Positions 11,136 to 19,759 of a stretch of DNA of 36,029 nt are shown one piece after another. The position numbers and the translations under genes are program-made. The stretch spans positions 229,697 to 265,725 of the forward strand of contig MKWL01000022.1 of assembly GCA_001899305.1 (NCBI GenBank). The letters are read 5' to 3'. Numbering within the stretch: position 1 is the stretch's first letter; each line of letters begins with the position of its first letter. The notes beneath the pieces are model-generated. The model had not been told where the DNA came from, made no database searches, and worked only from the letters and a program-made list of their open reading frames with translations. The DNA comes from Thiobacillus sp. 0-1251 (GTDB lineage Bacteria > Pseudomonadota > Gammaproteobacteria > Burkholderiales > Thiobacillaceae).

Positions 11136-13862
11136 ATGACGACAAAAAAACACGTGACCCCAATCCTGCTGGCCCTCTTGTTGGGTGTACTGTCTCCTCA
11201 TCCGGCATGGGCGGCCGACCGTGCGGTGCAGGCCTCGGACTTTTACGAGGATGCATTGGTCCGGATGCAGAACAAGGACACCAAGGGCGCCATCGTCCAG
11301 TTGAAGAATGCCTTGCAGCAGGACAGCAAAATGCTGCCGGCCCTGGTCCTGCTGGGCAAGGCCTACCTCGACAGCGGCGCGCCCTTGGGCGCGGAACGCG
11401 TGCTGGCGGATGCGGAGCGGCTGGGGGCGGACCGGTCGCAGATCATCGCCATGCAGGTCGAGGTCTACAACCTGCTGGGCAAGAATCAGGCGCTGCTGGA
11501 GCGCTTTTCGCCTGACGGACTTCCGCCCGAGGTGAAATACAAGGTGCTGGTCACGCGCGCCTATGCGCAGATCGACCTCGAACAGACGCGCGCGGCGATC
11601 CAGTCGCTGGAACAGGCCCGGCAGCTCGAGCCCAATAATCCGGCCGCGTTGGTTGCGCAATCGATGGCCTATTTGCGCAGCGGAAACTTTGCGGATGCGG
11701 CGGCCATGGCGCAGTTGGCCATCACCAAGAAACCGGACGATCCCGCCGGCTGGAACATGAAAGGCTCGATCGCCCATGCGCAGGGGAATGCCCCGGATGC
11801 GCTGGCAGGCTATGGCAAGGCGCTGGTACTGAAGCCCGATTATCTGGATGCGCTGATCGCCCGGGCGTCCTTGCTGTTCGATCTCAACCGCGACAAGGAA
11901 GCGGCTCGGGACGTGGCTGTGCTGAAGCAGAAGTTTCCGGACGATCCGCGAAGCGCCTATCTGCAGGCACTCCAGGCCGGACGGCAAGGAAAGGATACGG
12001 AAGCGCGCAATGCGCTCACTGCGGCGGCGAGTGCGCTGGATGCCCTGCCCTTCGAGGCAGTGCAGACGCGTCCGCAACTGGTGCTCCTGGGCGGCATTGC
12101 CCATTACAGCCTGGGCCAGAATGAAAAAGCCAAGACCTATCTGGGCAGTTACCTCAAGAAATATCCCCAGCACATGGGCGCGCGCAAAATCATGACCGCC
12201 ATCCTCATGAGCGAGAAGGATTACGCCAAGGCAATCGCGTTTCTGGAAGGACCGGCGCGGGCGCGGCCCAACGATCCCCAGGCGCTGTCCATGTTGGCGA
12301 CGGCGTACATGGCGCTGGGCCAGCATTCCAAAGCGGTTTCGCTACTCGAGCAGGCCGAGGGGATGAGCGGCGGCAATACGCCGGATATCGCCGCGAATTT
12401 CGGCCTGAGCCTGATTGGGGTCGGGCAGGAAACGCAGGGTATGGCGCAGCTGCAAAAGGCCTACGCAAAAACCCCTGGCCGTGCCTACTCGGGCGTTCCG
12501 CTGGCCATCATGTATCTCAAGAAGAACCAGGCCAAACCGGCCATACAGGTGCTGCAGGCCGTGCTCAAGAACGAACCGCAGAATCTGACCGTGCTGAACC
12601 TCCTGGCGGTGGCGCGCGGTGTGTCGAAAGACACGGCTGGCGCCCGTAAAACCTATGAGCAGGTGCTGGAGAAGAACCCAAACTTTACCCCGGCCAAGCT
12701 CAATCTGGCGCGTTTGGACCGATATGAAGGCAAGCCGGAGGACGCGCGCCGCCGTCTGCTGTCCGTGCTCAAGGACCAGCCGAAGAACCTGGATGCGCTG
12801 TATGAGCTGGCTCAACTGGAGCTGGCTGCCGGGCGCACGCAGGATGCGGTGCGCTGGCTGGAGAAAGCGCGTTCGTTCAACCCGCAGAGCCTCAGACCCA
12901 ACCTCATGCTGGTCGATCTGTATCTGGGCACGGGCGACGCGCAGAAAGCATTGAACATCGCCAAGGACGCGCAGGCATCCAATCGGGATAATCTGCCGGC
13001 CCTGGCGGCGCTGGGCCGGTGCTATCTGGCCATCGGCAATCGTGGCCTGGCGCGCGAGAACTTCAAGCGCATTACCCAGCTGGCGGGGTTCGATGCCGAT
13101 TGGCAGCAGCGTGCGGCCGAGTTCCAGATCAGCGCGGGCGACTACGAAGGCGCGCGCTATTCGCTGGACAAGGCCTTGCTGAGCAAACCGGGCTACTTCC
13201 CGGCGCTGCTGCTCAAGGCCGGCCTTGAAAAATTCTCGGGCAACCTGGAGGCGGCCGACAAGCAGGCGCGTGCCCTGGCTGCCCAGTATCCCCGAGCTGC
13301 CGCCGTGCAGCAGCTGCTCGGCGACATTGCCATGCAACGCCAGCGTTACGGGGAAGCCATCACGGCTTACGGTGCCGCATACAATCTCGAGAAAAATGCG
13401 ACGCACGCGATCGGTTTGTACAACGCCTACAATGCGTCGGGCAACCCGGCCAAGGCGCTGGCATTCATCCAGTCCTGGGTCGGCAGCAATCCGGCGGATC
13501 CCGCTGCCCGCCGCGTCCTGGCCGGGGCCTATGTCCAATCAGGACGGCTGGATCTCGCACAACAGCATTACGAAACCCTGAGCCGGCAACTGCCCAACGA
13601 CGCCGGCATCCACAACGACCTGGCCTACGTCATGCTCAAGCGGCGTCAGCCCGGCGCGCTGACCGTGGCGGAACGGGCCTATCAACTGGCGCCGAACGAT
13701 GCCAATGTGGCCGACACCCTGGGCTGGGCCTTGGTGGAGGCCGGGCAGGTCGAGAAAGGCCTGCGCTACCTGCGCGAAGCCCAGGTGCGGTCGCCGGAAA
13801 ACCCCGAGATACGCGACCATCTGGCCGAAGCGCTGAAACGCAAGCAGGCGGGCAGCAAATAA
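11136..13862 (+). CDS. prsT: PEP-CTERM system TPR-repeat protein PrsT
   Basis: A 908-residue exported protein made almost wholly of tetratricopeptide repeats, with many A-x3-Y/L-x7-P type repeats from about residue 30 to the end. Its length and composition match PrsT, the TPR protein tied to PEP-CTERM/exosortase protein sorting and extracellular polysaccharide. The adjacent PEP-CTERM protein strongly supports this. The start is the ATG at 11136, which gives a clean signal peptide (ILLALLLGVLSPHPAWA, then A-D). An upstream extension of 18 codons has no signal character. Many PrsT homologues are annotated as lipoproteins; no lipobox is seen here and cleavage looks like signal peptidase I. The exosortase itself is not in the window. 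Confidence 0.85.
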   Translation: MTTKKHVTPILLALLLGVLSPHPAWAADRAVQASDFYEDALVRMQNKDTKGAIVQLKNALQQDSKMLPALVLLGKAYLDSGAPLGAERVLADAERLGADRSQIIAMQVEVYNLLGKNQALLERFSPDGLPPEVKYKVLVTRAYAQIDLEQTRAAIQSLEQARQLEPNNPAALVAQSMAYLRSGNFADAAAMAQLAITKKPDDPAGWNMKGSIAHAQGNAPDALAGYGKALVLKPDYLDALIARASLLFDLNRDKEAARDVAVLKQKFPDDPRSAYLQALQAGRQGKDTEARNALTAAASALDALPFEAVQTRPQLVLLGGIAHYSLGQNEKAKTYLGSYLKKYPQHMGARKIMTAILMSEKDYAKAIAFLEGPARARPNDPQALSMLATAYMALGQHSKAVSLLEQAEGMSGGNTPDIAANFGLSLIGVGQETQGMAQLQKAYAKTPGRAYSGVPLAIMYLKKNQAKPAIQVLQAVLKNEPQNLTVLNLLAVARGVSKDTAGARKTYEQVLEKNPNFTPAKLNLARLDRYEGKPEDARRRLLSVLKDQPKNLDALYELAQLELAAGRTQDAVRWLEKARSFNPQSLRPNLMLVDLYLGTGDAQKALNIAKDAQASNRDNLPALAALGRCYLAIGNRGLARENFKRITQLAGFDADWQQRAAEFQISAGDYEGARYSLDKALLSKPGYFPALLLKAGLEKFSGNLEAADKQARALAAQYPRAAAVQQLLGDIAMQRQRYGEAITAYGAAYNLEKNATHAIGLYNAYNASGNPAKALAFIQSWVGSNPADPAARRVLAGAYVQSGRLDLAQQHYETLSRQLPNDAGIHNDLAYVMLKRRQPGALTVAERAYQLAPNDANVADTLGWALVEAGQVEKGLRYLREAQVRSPENPEIRDHLAEALKRKQAGSK

Positions 13863-13977
13863 GGGGTTGGCGTTGGGCCGGGCCGCAGTCGGTTTTTTTT
13901 ACACCATGCACCCGAAAGCACGGAGCGGCGTCTGGCGATTCTGTTTATCTATTTGATAATTAATGAAAAACAATTTT

Positions 13978-13993
13978 TGGTACGGCTGTTGCT
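13978..13993 (+). promoter_or_regulatory. Sigma-54 promoter of the PEP-CTERM gene
   Basis: TGGTACG-GCTG-TTGCT is a near-ideal -24/-12 element with exact GG-N10-GC spacing. It lies 44 bases upstream of the ATG at 14038, so the predicted start is near 14004. An AT-rich stretch just upstream (13945-13977) could accept IHF or an activator. Confidence 0.85.
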
Positions 13994-14037
13994 TAAAGTA
14001 AAGCGTGTATTCCTTGGATAAGTAAGGACCAATCAAA

Positions 14038-14913
14038 ATGACTAGAAAATTCTGGCAGGCAATCAGGGTGGCGAGCGTTATGGCAATCGGGCTGGGGGTC
14101 ATGAACACCGCCCAGGCTACCTACTCCGCCAGTCACACGAGTAATTGCGGCGGGGGTGGCACGAGTAACCCCAATTGCGATACCTGGACGTTCAACAACC
14201 AGACCAGCAATACGCAGGGCGGCATCACGGCCACGGCTTCCGGATGGTCCAATACGGTCGGTTCCGCCAATGTCCTGCTGGACAGCGCCTACATCACCTT
14301 GAACGGCAGCAGCGGCCTCGGGGTCCGGAACAACGATTGCAGCGGCTTTGCCAATTGCACGGGCGGCACCTCCGGCAGGGACACCAACGAGGGGACCAGC
14401 CCCGAACATGCGATCGACAACAATGGACGCACGGACTCCATCCTGTTCTCGTTCACGGACAAGGTGAATCTCACGTCCTTCTCCGCAGGCTGGGTCTCGA
14501 CCGACTCCGATTTTTCGGTCCTGGCGTATACGGGGGCCGGCAACCCAGCCACGCTGGCCGGTCAGTCCTATACGGATCTGCTGTCCAACGGCTGGTCGCT
14601 GATCGGAAATATTCTCGCGGGTTCCAGCACGGGTGCGCATGACTTCACCAACAGCACCTATTCCAGCTACTGGCTGATCGGCGCATTGAACACCATGGTC
14701 GGGGGCGACTCGACCAAGGCCGGGAATGACTATTTCAAGTTGATTTCCCTGGCGGGCTGTACCTGCGACAACGCTCCGCCCGGAACCCCGGGTTGCAGCA
14801 CGGGCGGTGGCGGCGGTGGCGTCCCGGAACCTGGCACCCTGTTGTTGATGGGGGCAGGGCTGCTCGGCCTGACACGTTTCAAGGTCCGGCGCACAATGCA
14901 CGTTGCTGCCTGA
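14038..14913 (+). CDS. PEP-CTERM exosortase-dependent surface protein
   Basis: A 291-residue secreted protein. It has a signal peptide (residues 1-27, ending TAQA), then a Ser/Thr/Asn/Gly-rich body with paired cysteines (NCGGGG, NPNCD, NDCSGFANC, GCTCD). A Gly-rich linker leads to a C-terminal sorting signal: VPEPG at residues 262-266, a hydrophobic helix (TLLLMGAGLLGL), and a basic tail (RFKVRRTMHVAA). Exosortase would cut at PEP and release or anchor the protein at the surface. The SYWLIGALN segment and overall layout resemble the XDP1/EDSAP-1 class, but I recall that only by pattern. It has its own sigma-54 promoter and a strong terminator, so it is a single-gene unit. The molecular function is unknown. 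Confidence 0.88.
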   Translation: MTRKFWQAIRVASVMAIGLGVMNTAQATYSASHTSNCGGGGTSNPNCDTWTFNNQTSNTQGGITATASGWSNTVGSANVLLDSAYITLNGSSGLGVRNNDCSGFANCTGGTSGRDTNEGTSPEHAIDNNGRTDSILFSFTDKVNLTSFSAGWVSTDSDFSVLAYTGAGNPATLAGQSYTDLLSNGWSLIGNILAGSSTGAHDFTNSTYSSYWLIGALNTMVGGDSTKAGNDYFKLISLAGCTCDNAPPGTPGCSTGGGGGGVPEPGTLLLMGAGLLGLTRFKVRRTMHVAA

Positions 14914-14932
14914 CGACATTCGCCAGAGTACA

Positions 14933-14965
14933 CAGGGCCCCGCTTGTCGGGGCCCTGGTTTTTTT
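14933..14965 (+). terminator. Intrinsic terminator after the PEP-CTERM gene
   Basis: Perfect 9-bp stem CAGGGCCCC/GGGGCCCTG (14933-14941 with 14949-14957), 7-base loop, then G and seven T residues (14959-14965). It separates the PEP-CTERM gene from the rhodanese gene. Confidence 0.93.
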
Positions 14966-15020
14966 GGGGCATTGAAACCGATCTGCTAGGGTGGGTAAGA
15001 ACGTCACTGCGGAGCGCACC

Positions 15021-15407
15021 ATGAAACATATGACCCCCCGGGAATCCCATGAGTTTTTGCAACTGCATCCTGAGGCGGTGTTCATCGATTGCCGTTCGGA
15101 AATCGAATACCTGTTCGTCGGCCATCCGGTCGGCGCAATCCACATTGCCTGGCAGGACGGACCGGATTGGGACGTCAATCCCGATTTTCTAGGGCATGCG
15201 CGCAAGGCGGCATCGGTCCATCGGCCCGTAGTGCTGATCTGCCGTTCAGGGCGGCGCTCGATGGAAGCGGGACGTTACCTCGAGAAATACGGGTTCCCCG
15301 AGGTCTACAACGTGCTGCACGGGTTTGAAGGCGATATGGATGAAACGCGTCATCGCAGCACAAAAAATGGCTGGCGCCATGACGGCTTGCCCTGGGAGCA
15401 AACCTGA
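15021..15407 (+). CDS. Single-domain rhodanese-like protein
   Basis: A 128-residue rhodanese-fold protein, probably a sulfur transferase in the cytoplasm (no signal peptide). The catalytic cysteine is C74 in the loop CRSGRRS, preceded by RPVVLI. The substrate-side motif IDCRSEIEY (residues 22-30) and the HPVGAIHIAW segment are typical. The ATG at 15021 is preferred over the upstream GTG at 14991 because GGAG lies 7 bases before it and the family begins with a TP-E-h-L motif right after. It is monocistronic between a terminator and a convergent gene. The sulfur donor is unknown. It could belong to sulfur oxidation if the host is a Thiobacillus-like organism, but nothing here proves that. Confidence 0.85.
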   Translation: MKHMTPRESHEFLQLHPEAVFIDCRSEIEYLFVGHPVGAIHIAWQDGPDWDVNPDFLGHARKAASVHRPVVLICRSGRRSMEAGRYLEKYGFPEVYNVLHGFEGDMDETRHRSTKNGWRHDGLPWEQT

Positions 15408-15522
15408 GCCTTCCATTCATGGAACGTCCCAAGCAAGGTTGAGCGAACTTATTGTCGCCGCCCATTCGGCCACGATTTCCTGTCTCAGGCATGTACCCTG
15501 GGATTCTCCGTGGACAGAACGC

Positions 15523-16554
15523 TCAGCCCAGCGACACCCCCAGCCAGGCACCGATGAAATAGGTGGCCAGTCCCGCCGCGCCGCCGATGCCCAGCATGCG
15601 CAGGCCGCTCAGGAGGGCGTGACGGCCGGTGAACAGGCTCATGCTGGCGCCGACGGCGAACAGTCCCAGTGCCGTCAGCCCGATCGAGAGAGGAAGCGCC
15701 TGGTCGTAACCGAACAGGAAGGGCAGTAAGGGCAGCGCCGCGCCTGCCGTGAAAGCGGCAAACGACGAGATGGCCGCCACCCACGGCGAGCCGAGTTCGT
15801 CGGGGTTCAGGCCGAGTTCCTCGCGTGCCAGGGTATCGAGCGCGCGTTCGGGATCCTGCATCAGGGTGTCGGCCAGCCGCCGCGCCTCGGCTGCGTCCAT
15901 GCCCTTGGCGGCATAGATCAGCGCCAGTTCGGCGGCTTCCTCCTGGGGGTATTCGTCCAATTCGTCGCGCTCGAGGCCGATCTGGTATTCGAACATTTCG
16001 CGCTGCGAGCGGACCGACACATACTCGCCCGACGCCATCGAGAATGCGCCCGCCAGCAAGCCGGCCACGCCGGTCAACACGATGATCGAGGGCTCCGGGG
16101 CGGCGCCTGCCACGCCATAGATCAAGGCCGCGTTCGATACCAGACCGTCGTTGACGCCAAACACCCCTGCACGCAAGGCATTGCCCGCGGCACCGTTCTG
16201 GTGGCGCTTGCCGATGTCGTCGCGCCGTAGCGGCATGGGATGCGGCGGGTTTTGCGTATAAAGCGCCATGCCGCGTACCTTCATCGCCGCCAGCACGCCG
16301 CGCATGGCACGCGGCTTGAATCTGCGGGTGAGGGTGGCGACGACGCGCGCGCGCAGATCGGGCCGGAACGCGGCGGGCGGTTGCCCGCCCTTTTGCATAA
16401 TGGCGGCCAGCCATATTTCCGCCTGGTCGTCGGCCGCCTGCGCCAGTTCGTTGAATAACGCTTCGCGCGTCGTGCCGCGCTCGCATTCCGCGACGATGCG
16501 GTACAACCAGGCCGACTGCTTTTCTTCCTGCCAGGATTCGTAGGGATCGCTCAT
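15523..16554 (-). CDS. VIT1/CCC1-family Fe/Mn transporter with an N-terminal rubrerythrin-like region
   Basis: A 343-residue membrane protein. Residues 1-125 are a soluble, mostly helical region with Glu/Gln-rich stretches, resembling the ferritin/rubrerythrin-like N-terminal domain found in MbfA-like proteins. The VIT domain begins near residue 133 with RAGVFGVNDGLVSN and continues with GLLAGAFSMASGEYVSVRSQRE, the conserved metal-channel helix. A cytoplasmic helical insert (the GLERDELDEYPQEEAAELALIY region, rich in metal-binding acids) follows, then the last three helices. Such proteins export Fe2+ or Mn2+ from the cytoplasm. Its ATG overlaps the comM stop as ATGA, so it is the last gene of a ubiK-comM-VIT cotranscribed set. 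Confidence 0.85.
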   Translation of the reverse strand: MSDPYESWQEEKQSAWLYRIVAECERGTTREALFNELAQAADDQAEIWLAAIMQKGGQPPAAFRPDLRARVVATLTRRFKPRAMRGVLAAMKVRGMALYTQNPPHPMPLRRDDIGKRHQNGAAGNALRAGVFGVNDGLVSNAALIYGVAGAAPEPSIIVLTGVAGLLAGAFSMASGEYVSVRSQREMFEYQIGLERDELDEYPQEEAAELALIYAAKGMDAAEARRLADTLMQDPERALDTLAREELGLNPDELGSPWVAAISSFAAFTAGAALPLLPFLFGYDQALPLSIGLTALGLFAVGASMSLFTGRHALLSGLRMLGIGGAAGLATYFIGAWLGVSLG

Positions 16555-18041
16555 GCGGGAGGCCGTCGGTATTGAATGGCTTCGGCGAGATGCGCCGGTG
16601 CAATCGCGTCGCTGTCAGCCAGGTCGGCCACGCTGCGCGCGAGCTTGAGGACGCGGTGATAGGCGCGCGCGGACAGGTTCAGCCGCGCGATCGCCTGCTT
16701 CAGCAAGTTTTCCCCAGCGGTATCCAGTTGGCAGAACTGTTCGATTTCCTGCGTACCGAGCGAGGCATTGGGTTTGTCCTGTCGCTGCATCTGGCGTGCG
16801 CGCGCCGCCTGCACGCGGCCGCGGATGGCCGCGCTGGGTTCGCCGGCGCTGGCCTGCATCAGTTCGGCTTGCGTCAACGCCGGCACGCTGATCTGGATGT
16901 CGATGCGGTCGAGTAGCGGTCCCGAAATGCGTCCACGGTAGCGCGCAATCTGGTCCGGCGTGTCGCGGCAGGCCTGGGTCGGGTGGCCGAGGTAGCCGCA
17001 GGGACAAGGATTCATTGCGGCGACCAGCTGGAAGCGCGCCGGGAAATCGGCCTGCCGAGCGGCGCGGGAAATCGTGATGCGCCCGGTTTCCAGCGGCTCA
17101 CGCAGCACCTCCAGTACCTGTCGGGAGAATTCCGGCAGTTCGTCGAGAAACAGCACGCCATGGTGGGCCAGTGAAATCTCGCCCGGACGCGGGTTGCCGC
17201 CGCCACCCACCAAGGCCACCGCCGAGGCCGTGTGGTGCGGCGCGCGAAAGGGGCGGCGCTGCCAGTGTTCGTGGCGGAAACCGCCATTGAGCGAAGCGAC
17301 CGCGGCCGCTTCCAGCGCCTCGGTCTCGTCCATCACCGGCAGAATGCCTGGGAAGCGTGCGGCCAGCATTGACTTGCCGGTGCCGGGCGGGCCTGACATC
17401 AGGATCGAATGTCCCCCGGCGGCGGCGACTTCGAGCGCGCGCCGGGCGGCGGCCTGGCCTTTGACGTCGGCGAAGTCGGGATAGTCGGGCGTCAGAGGGA
17501 GGGCGCCCGATTCGGGCGCGGAGAGCGCGGCCTGCCCTGCGAGCCAGGCACAGACATCGAGCAGGCTCGCCGCCCCCAGCGTCTCGACGCCGCTGGCGAG
17601 CGCCGCTTCGCTCGCCGAGGCGCTGGGCAGCACCAGTTGCCGGCCTGCCGTGCGTGTCGCGAGTGCCATCGCCAACGCGCCGCGCACCGGACGCAATTCA
17701 CCGGTCAGTGCGAGTTCGCCCGCGAATTCGGCGTGTTTGAATTTGTCGGCCGGAACCTGCCCTGAAGCGGCGAGGATCGCCAGCGCGATCGGCAGGTCGA
17801 AACGTCCGGATTCCTTCGGCAAATCGGCCGGCGCGAGGTTGACCGTGATGCGGCGCGCAGGGAATTCATAGCGTGCATTCTGGATCGCCGCCCGTACGCG
17901 GTCGCGCGCTTCCTTCACCTCGGTTTCCGGGAGGCCGACCAGCGTGAACGCTGGCAGGCCGTTGGCCAGATGCGCCTCGACCACCACCTCCGGCGCATGC
18001 ATGCCGTTCAGCGCCCGGCTTTTGACGACGGCAACGGCCAC
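16551..18041 (-). CDS. comM: YifB/ComM-family Mg-chelatase-like AAA+ ATPase
   Basis: A 496-residue AAA+ protein of the ComM family, a helicase that drives branch migration during natural transformation in species that have been tested. The N-terminal ChlI-like domain (ALNGMHAPEVVVEAHLANGLP split over residues 10-30) is followed by Walker A GPPGTGKSMLA, Walker B-like GVLFLDELPEF, the NPCPCGYLGHP cysteine motif, and a C-terminal helical lid ending SDAIAPAHLAEAIQYR. The start is GTG at 18041, directly after the ubiK stop (TAA-GTG with no spacer). The stop overlaps the next start (ATGA). Presence of comM is compatible with natural competence, but no other competence gene is seen here. Confidence 0.93.
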   Translation of the reverse strand: MAVAVVKSRALNGMHAPEVVVEAHLANGLPAFTLVGLPETEVKEARDRVRAAIQNARYEFPARRITVNLAPADLPKESGRFDLPIALAILAASGQVPADKFKHAEFAGELALTGELRPVRGALAMALATRTAGRQLVLPSASASEAALASGVETLGAASLLDVCAWLAGQAALSAPESGALPLTPDYPDFADVKGQAAARRALEVAAAGGHSILMSGPPGTGKSMLAARFPGILPVMDETEALEAAAVASLNGGFRHEHWQRRPFRAPHHTASAVALVGGGGNPRPGEISLAHHGVLFLDELPEFSRQVLEVLREPLETGRITISRAARQADFPARFQLVAAMNPCPCGYLGHPTQACRDTPDQIARYRGRISGPLLDRIDIQISVPALTQAELMQASAGEPSAAIRGRVQAARARQMQRQDKPNASLGTQEIEQFCQLDTAGENLLKQAIARLNLSARAYHRVLKLARSVADLADSDAIAPAHLAEAIQYRRPPA

Positions 18042-18305
18042 TTAGGCGTCTTGGCTCTGCTGCTTTTCCAGTTCGGTCAGCCGCGCCTCGAGTTGCGCGA
18101 GCTTCGCGCGCGTGCGCGCCAGCACTTCGGTCTGCACGTCGAATTCCTCGCGGCTCACCATATCCAGCTTGCCGAGCATCGACGTGACGCCGGCCTTGAG
18201 ATTCTGTTCGATGTCCTTGGCGGGGGATTGCTTCATGACCTCGCCCAGCTTGCCGACCAGATCGTTGATGAATGCAGGGGTGGGGAATTTCGGATTCGGG
18301 TTCAT
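18042..18305 (-). CDS. ubiK: Ubiquinone biosynthesis accessory factor UbiK (BMFP family)
   Basis: An 87-residue protein starting with MNPNPKFPTPAFINDLVGKL at 18305. It has an amphipathic membrane-fusogenic N-terminal half and a C-terminal coiled coil (TEVLARTRAKLAQLEARLTE, residues 57-76), as in UbiK/BMFP proteins. UbiK works with UbiJ to support the aerobic ubiquinone hydroxylases at the membrane. The frame opens further upstream, but those 26 residues include a CCCC run and are not family-like. comM follows immediately on the same strand. The torF-glnK-amtB unit lies divergently upstream, so the 246-base gap carries both control regions. Confidence 0.88.
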   Translation of the reverse strand: MNPNPKFPTPAFINDLVGKLGEVMKQSPAKDIEQNLKAGVTSMLGKLDMVSREEFDVQTEVLARTRAKLAQLEARLTELEKQQSQDA

Positions 18306-18379
18306 ACGGCCTCCATGACAGGGAGAGTGTAACAAGCACTGCCCTGGTGGCGTACAGCAGCAACAGATCGAAGCATGCG

Positions 18380-18394
18380 GCACGAAGAGGGTGC
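18380..18394 (+). promoter_or_regulatory. NtrC-like binding site 1
   Basis: GCAC-N7-GTGC, the core geometry of NtrC enhancer sites, lies 108 bases upstream of the sigma-54 -24 element. A matching second site is 16 bases further on. Confidence 0.6.
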
Positions 18395-18410
18395 ATGACG
18401 ATTTGATGGT

Positions 18411-18425
18411 GCACCATGAAAGTGC
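18411..18425 (+). promoter_or_regulatory. NtrC-like binding site 2
   Basis: GCAC-N7-GTGC inside TGCACCATGAAAGTGCG, close to the enterobacterial NtrC consensus. It is centred about 70 bases upstream of the -24 element and 31 bases (about three helical turns) from site 1. That phasing suits cooperative binding. Confidence 0.65.
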
Positions 18426-18487
18426 GGACTATTCTGGGTTGGGCGGATTGATTGATTTAACTGTTTGTTTTTAAACGAAATAAATAT

Positions 18488-18503
18488 TGGCATGGCTTGT
18501 GCT
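18488..18503 (+). promoter_or_regulatory. Sigma-54 promoter of torF-glnK-amtB
   Basis: TGGCATG-GCTT-GTGCT has an almost perfect -24 box and exact GG-N10-GC spacing; the -12 box differs by one base (GTGCT instead of TTGCT). The predicted start is near 18514, with the porin ATG at 18552 preceded by AGGAGA. Confidence 0.8.
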
Positions 18504-18551
18504 CATTGTGGAGTGCGATTTTGCGCGCCCTTATTCAAACAGGAGAAATTC

Positions 18552-19340
18552 ATGAAAAAACTCGTACACGCTTTGGTTCTGACCGGTCTGGTGGGCGCGC
18601 CCACCTTCGCCATGGCCGATGAACCCGCTTCGCCGCATACCTTGAGCGCCAATGTCAGCCTCACCTCCAATTATGTTTTCCGTGGTATTTCGCAAACGGG
18701 CGGCGAGCCCGCCATCCAGGGTGGCCTCGACTATTCGCACAGCAGCGGTTTCTACCTCGGCACCTGGGGTTCCAACGTAGGCTGGCTGACTGAATTCCAA
18801 GGATATGACAGCGGCAGCATGGAACTCGATCTCTATGGCGGCTACCGCAACAGCATCGGGCCAGTCAGCTATGACGTGGGTGCGATCCGCTACATGTATC
18901 CGGGCAGCAAGAACAACACGAATCCTGCCAATACCACGCTTCCCGGGGCCTGGACTTCGGAAGCCTATGTTTCCGCAGGCTGGAAATGGTTCACCGCCAA
19001 GTATTCCTACTATCTGAGCGATTCGGTGTTCGGCGTCGGCCCGAATGCCAATGGTTCCTACTATTTCGATCTTTCCGGCAGCCTGCCCGTTGGTGAAACC
19101 GGCCTGACCCTGGGCGCGCACTGGGGCACCTTCCACTTCAAGAACGTGAGCACGGCGAACTACGACGACTGGAAAATCAGCGCAGCCTACGACATGGGCA
19201 AGCTGGGCAAGCTGGGTGACGGGGTCACGCTTGGGGTGGCTTACACCGACACCAATGCCGACAAAGGTTTCTGGACACAAGGGAATGGCGAATACCTGGG
19301 CAAGGGCACGACCACCGTGTCGATTTCCAAGGCTTTCTAA
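18552..19340 (+). CDS. TorF-family putative outer-membrane porin
   Basis: A 262-residue exported beta-barrel. The signal peptide is residues 1-22 (LVLTGLVGAPTFAMA, then D). The mature start LSANVSLTSNYVFRGISQTGGEPAIQ matches the TorF/TIGR02001 family of unknown-substrate porins. Alternating hydrophobic/polar strands with many Tyr, Gly and Trp continue to a final aromatic residue (SISKAF), the usual outer-membrane barrel ending. The frame extends 29 codons upstream across the sigma-54 promoter, but AGGAGA sits 5-10 bases before this ATG. Two NtrC-like sites, the sigma-54 promoter and the following glnK-amtB genes suggest that the porin lets ammonium or another nitrogen source through the outer membrane during nitrogen limitation. 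The substrate is inferred. Confidence 0.85.
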   Translation: MKKLVHALVLTGLVGAPTFAMADEPASPHTLSANVSLTSNYVFRGISQTGGEPAIQGGLDYSHSSGFYLGTWGSNVGWLTEFQGYDSGSMELDLYGGYRNSIGPVSYDVGAIRYMYPGSKNNTNPANTTLPGAWTSEAYVSAGWKWFTAKYSYYLSDSVFGVGPNANGSYYFDLSGSLPVGETGLTLGAHWGTFHFKNVSTANYDDWKISAAYDMGKLGKLGDGVTLGVAYTDTNADKGFWTQGNGEYLGKGTTTVSISKAF

Positions 19341-19748
<408 letters not shown>

Positions 19749-19759
19749 GGAGCCTGAAT

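Noticed and set aside
13870-13900. GC-rich stretch followed by eight T residues after prsT
   Set aside because: It looks like a terminator, but only a 3-4 bp stem can be drawn before the T-run, so it was not listed as a feature.
15411-15424. TTCCAT/ATGGAA inverted repeat between the rhodanese and VIT genes
   Set aside because: Short, without a T-run on either strand, and of a size expected by chance.
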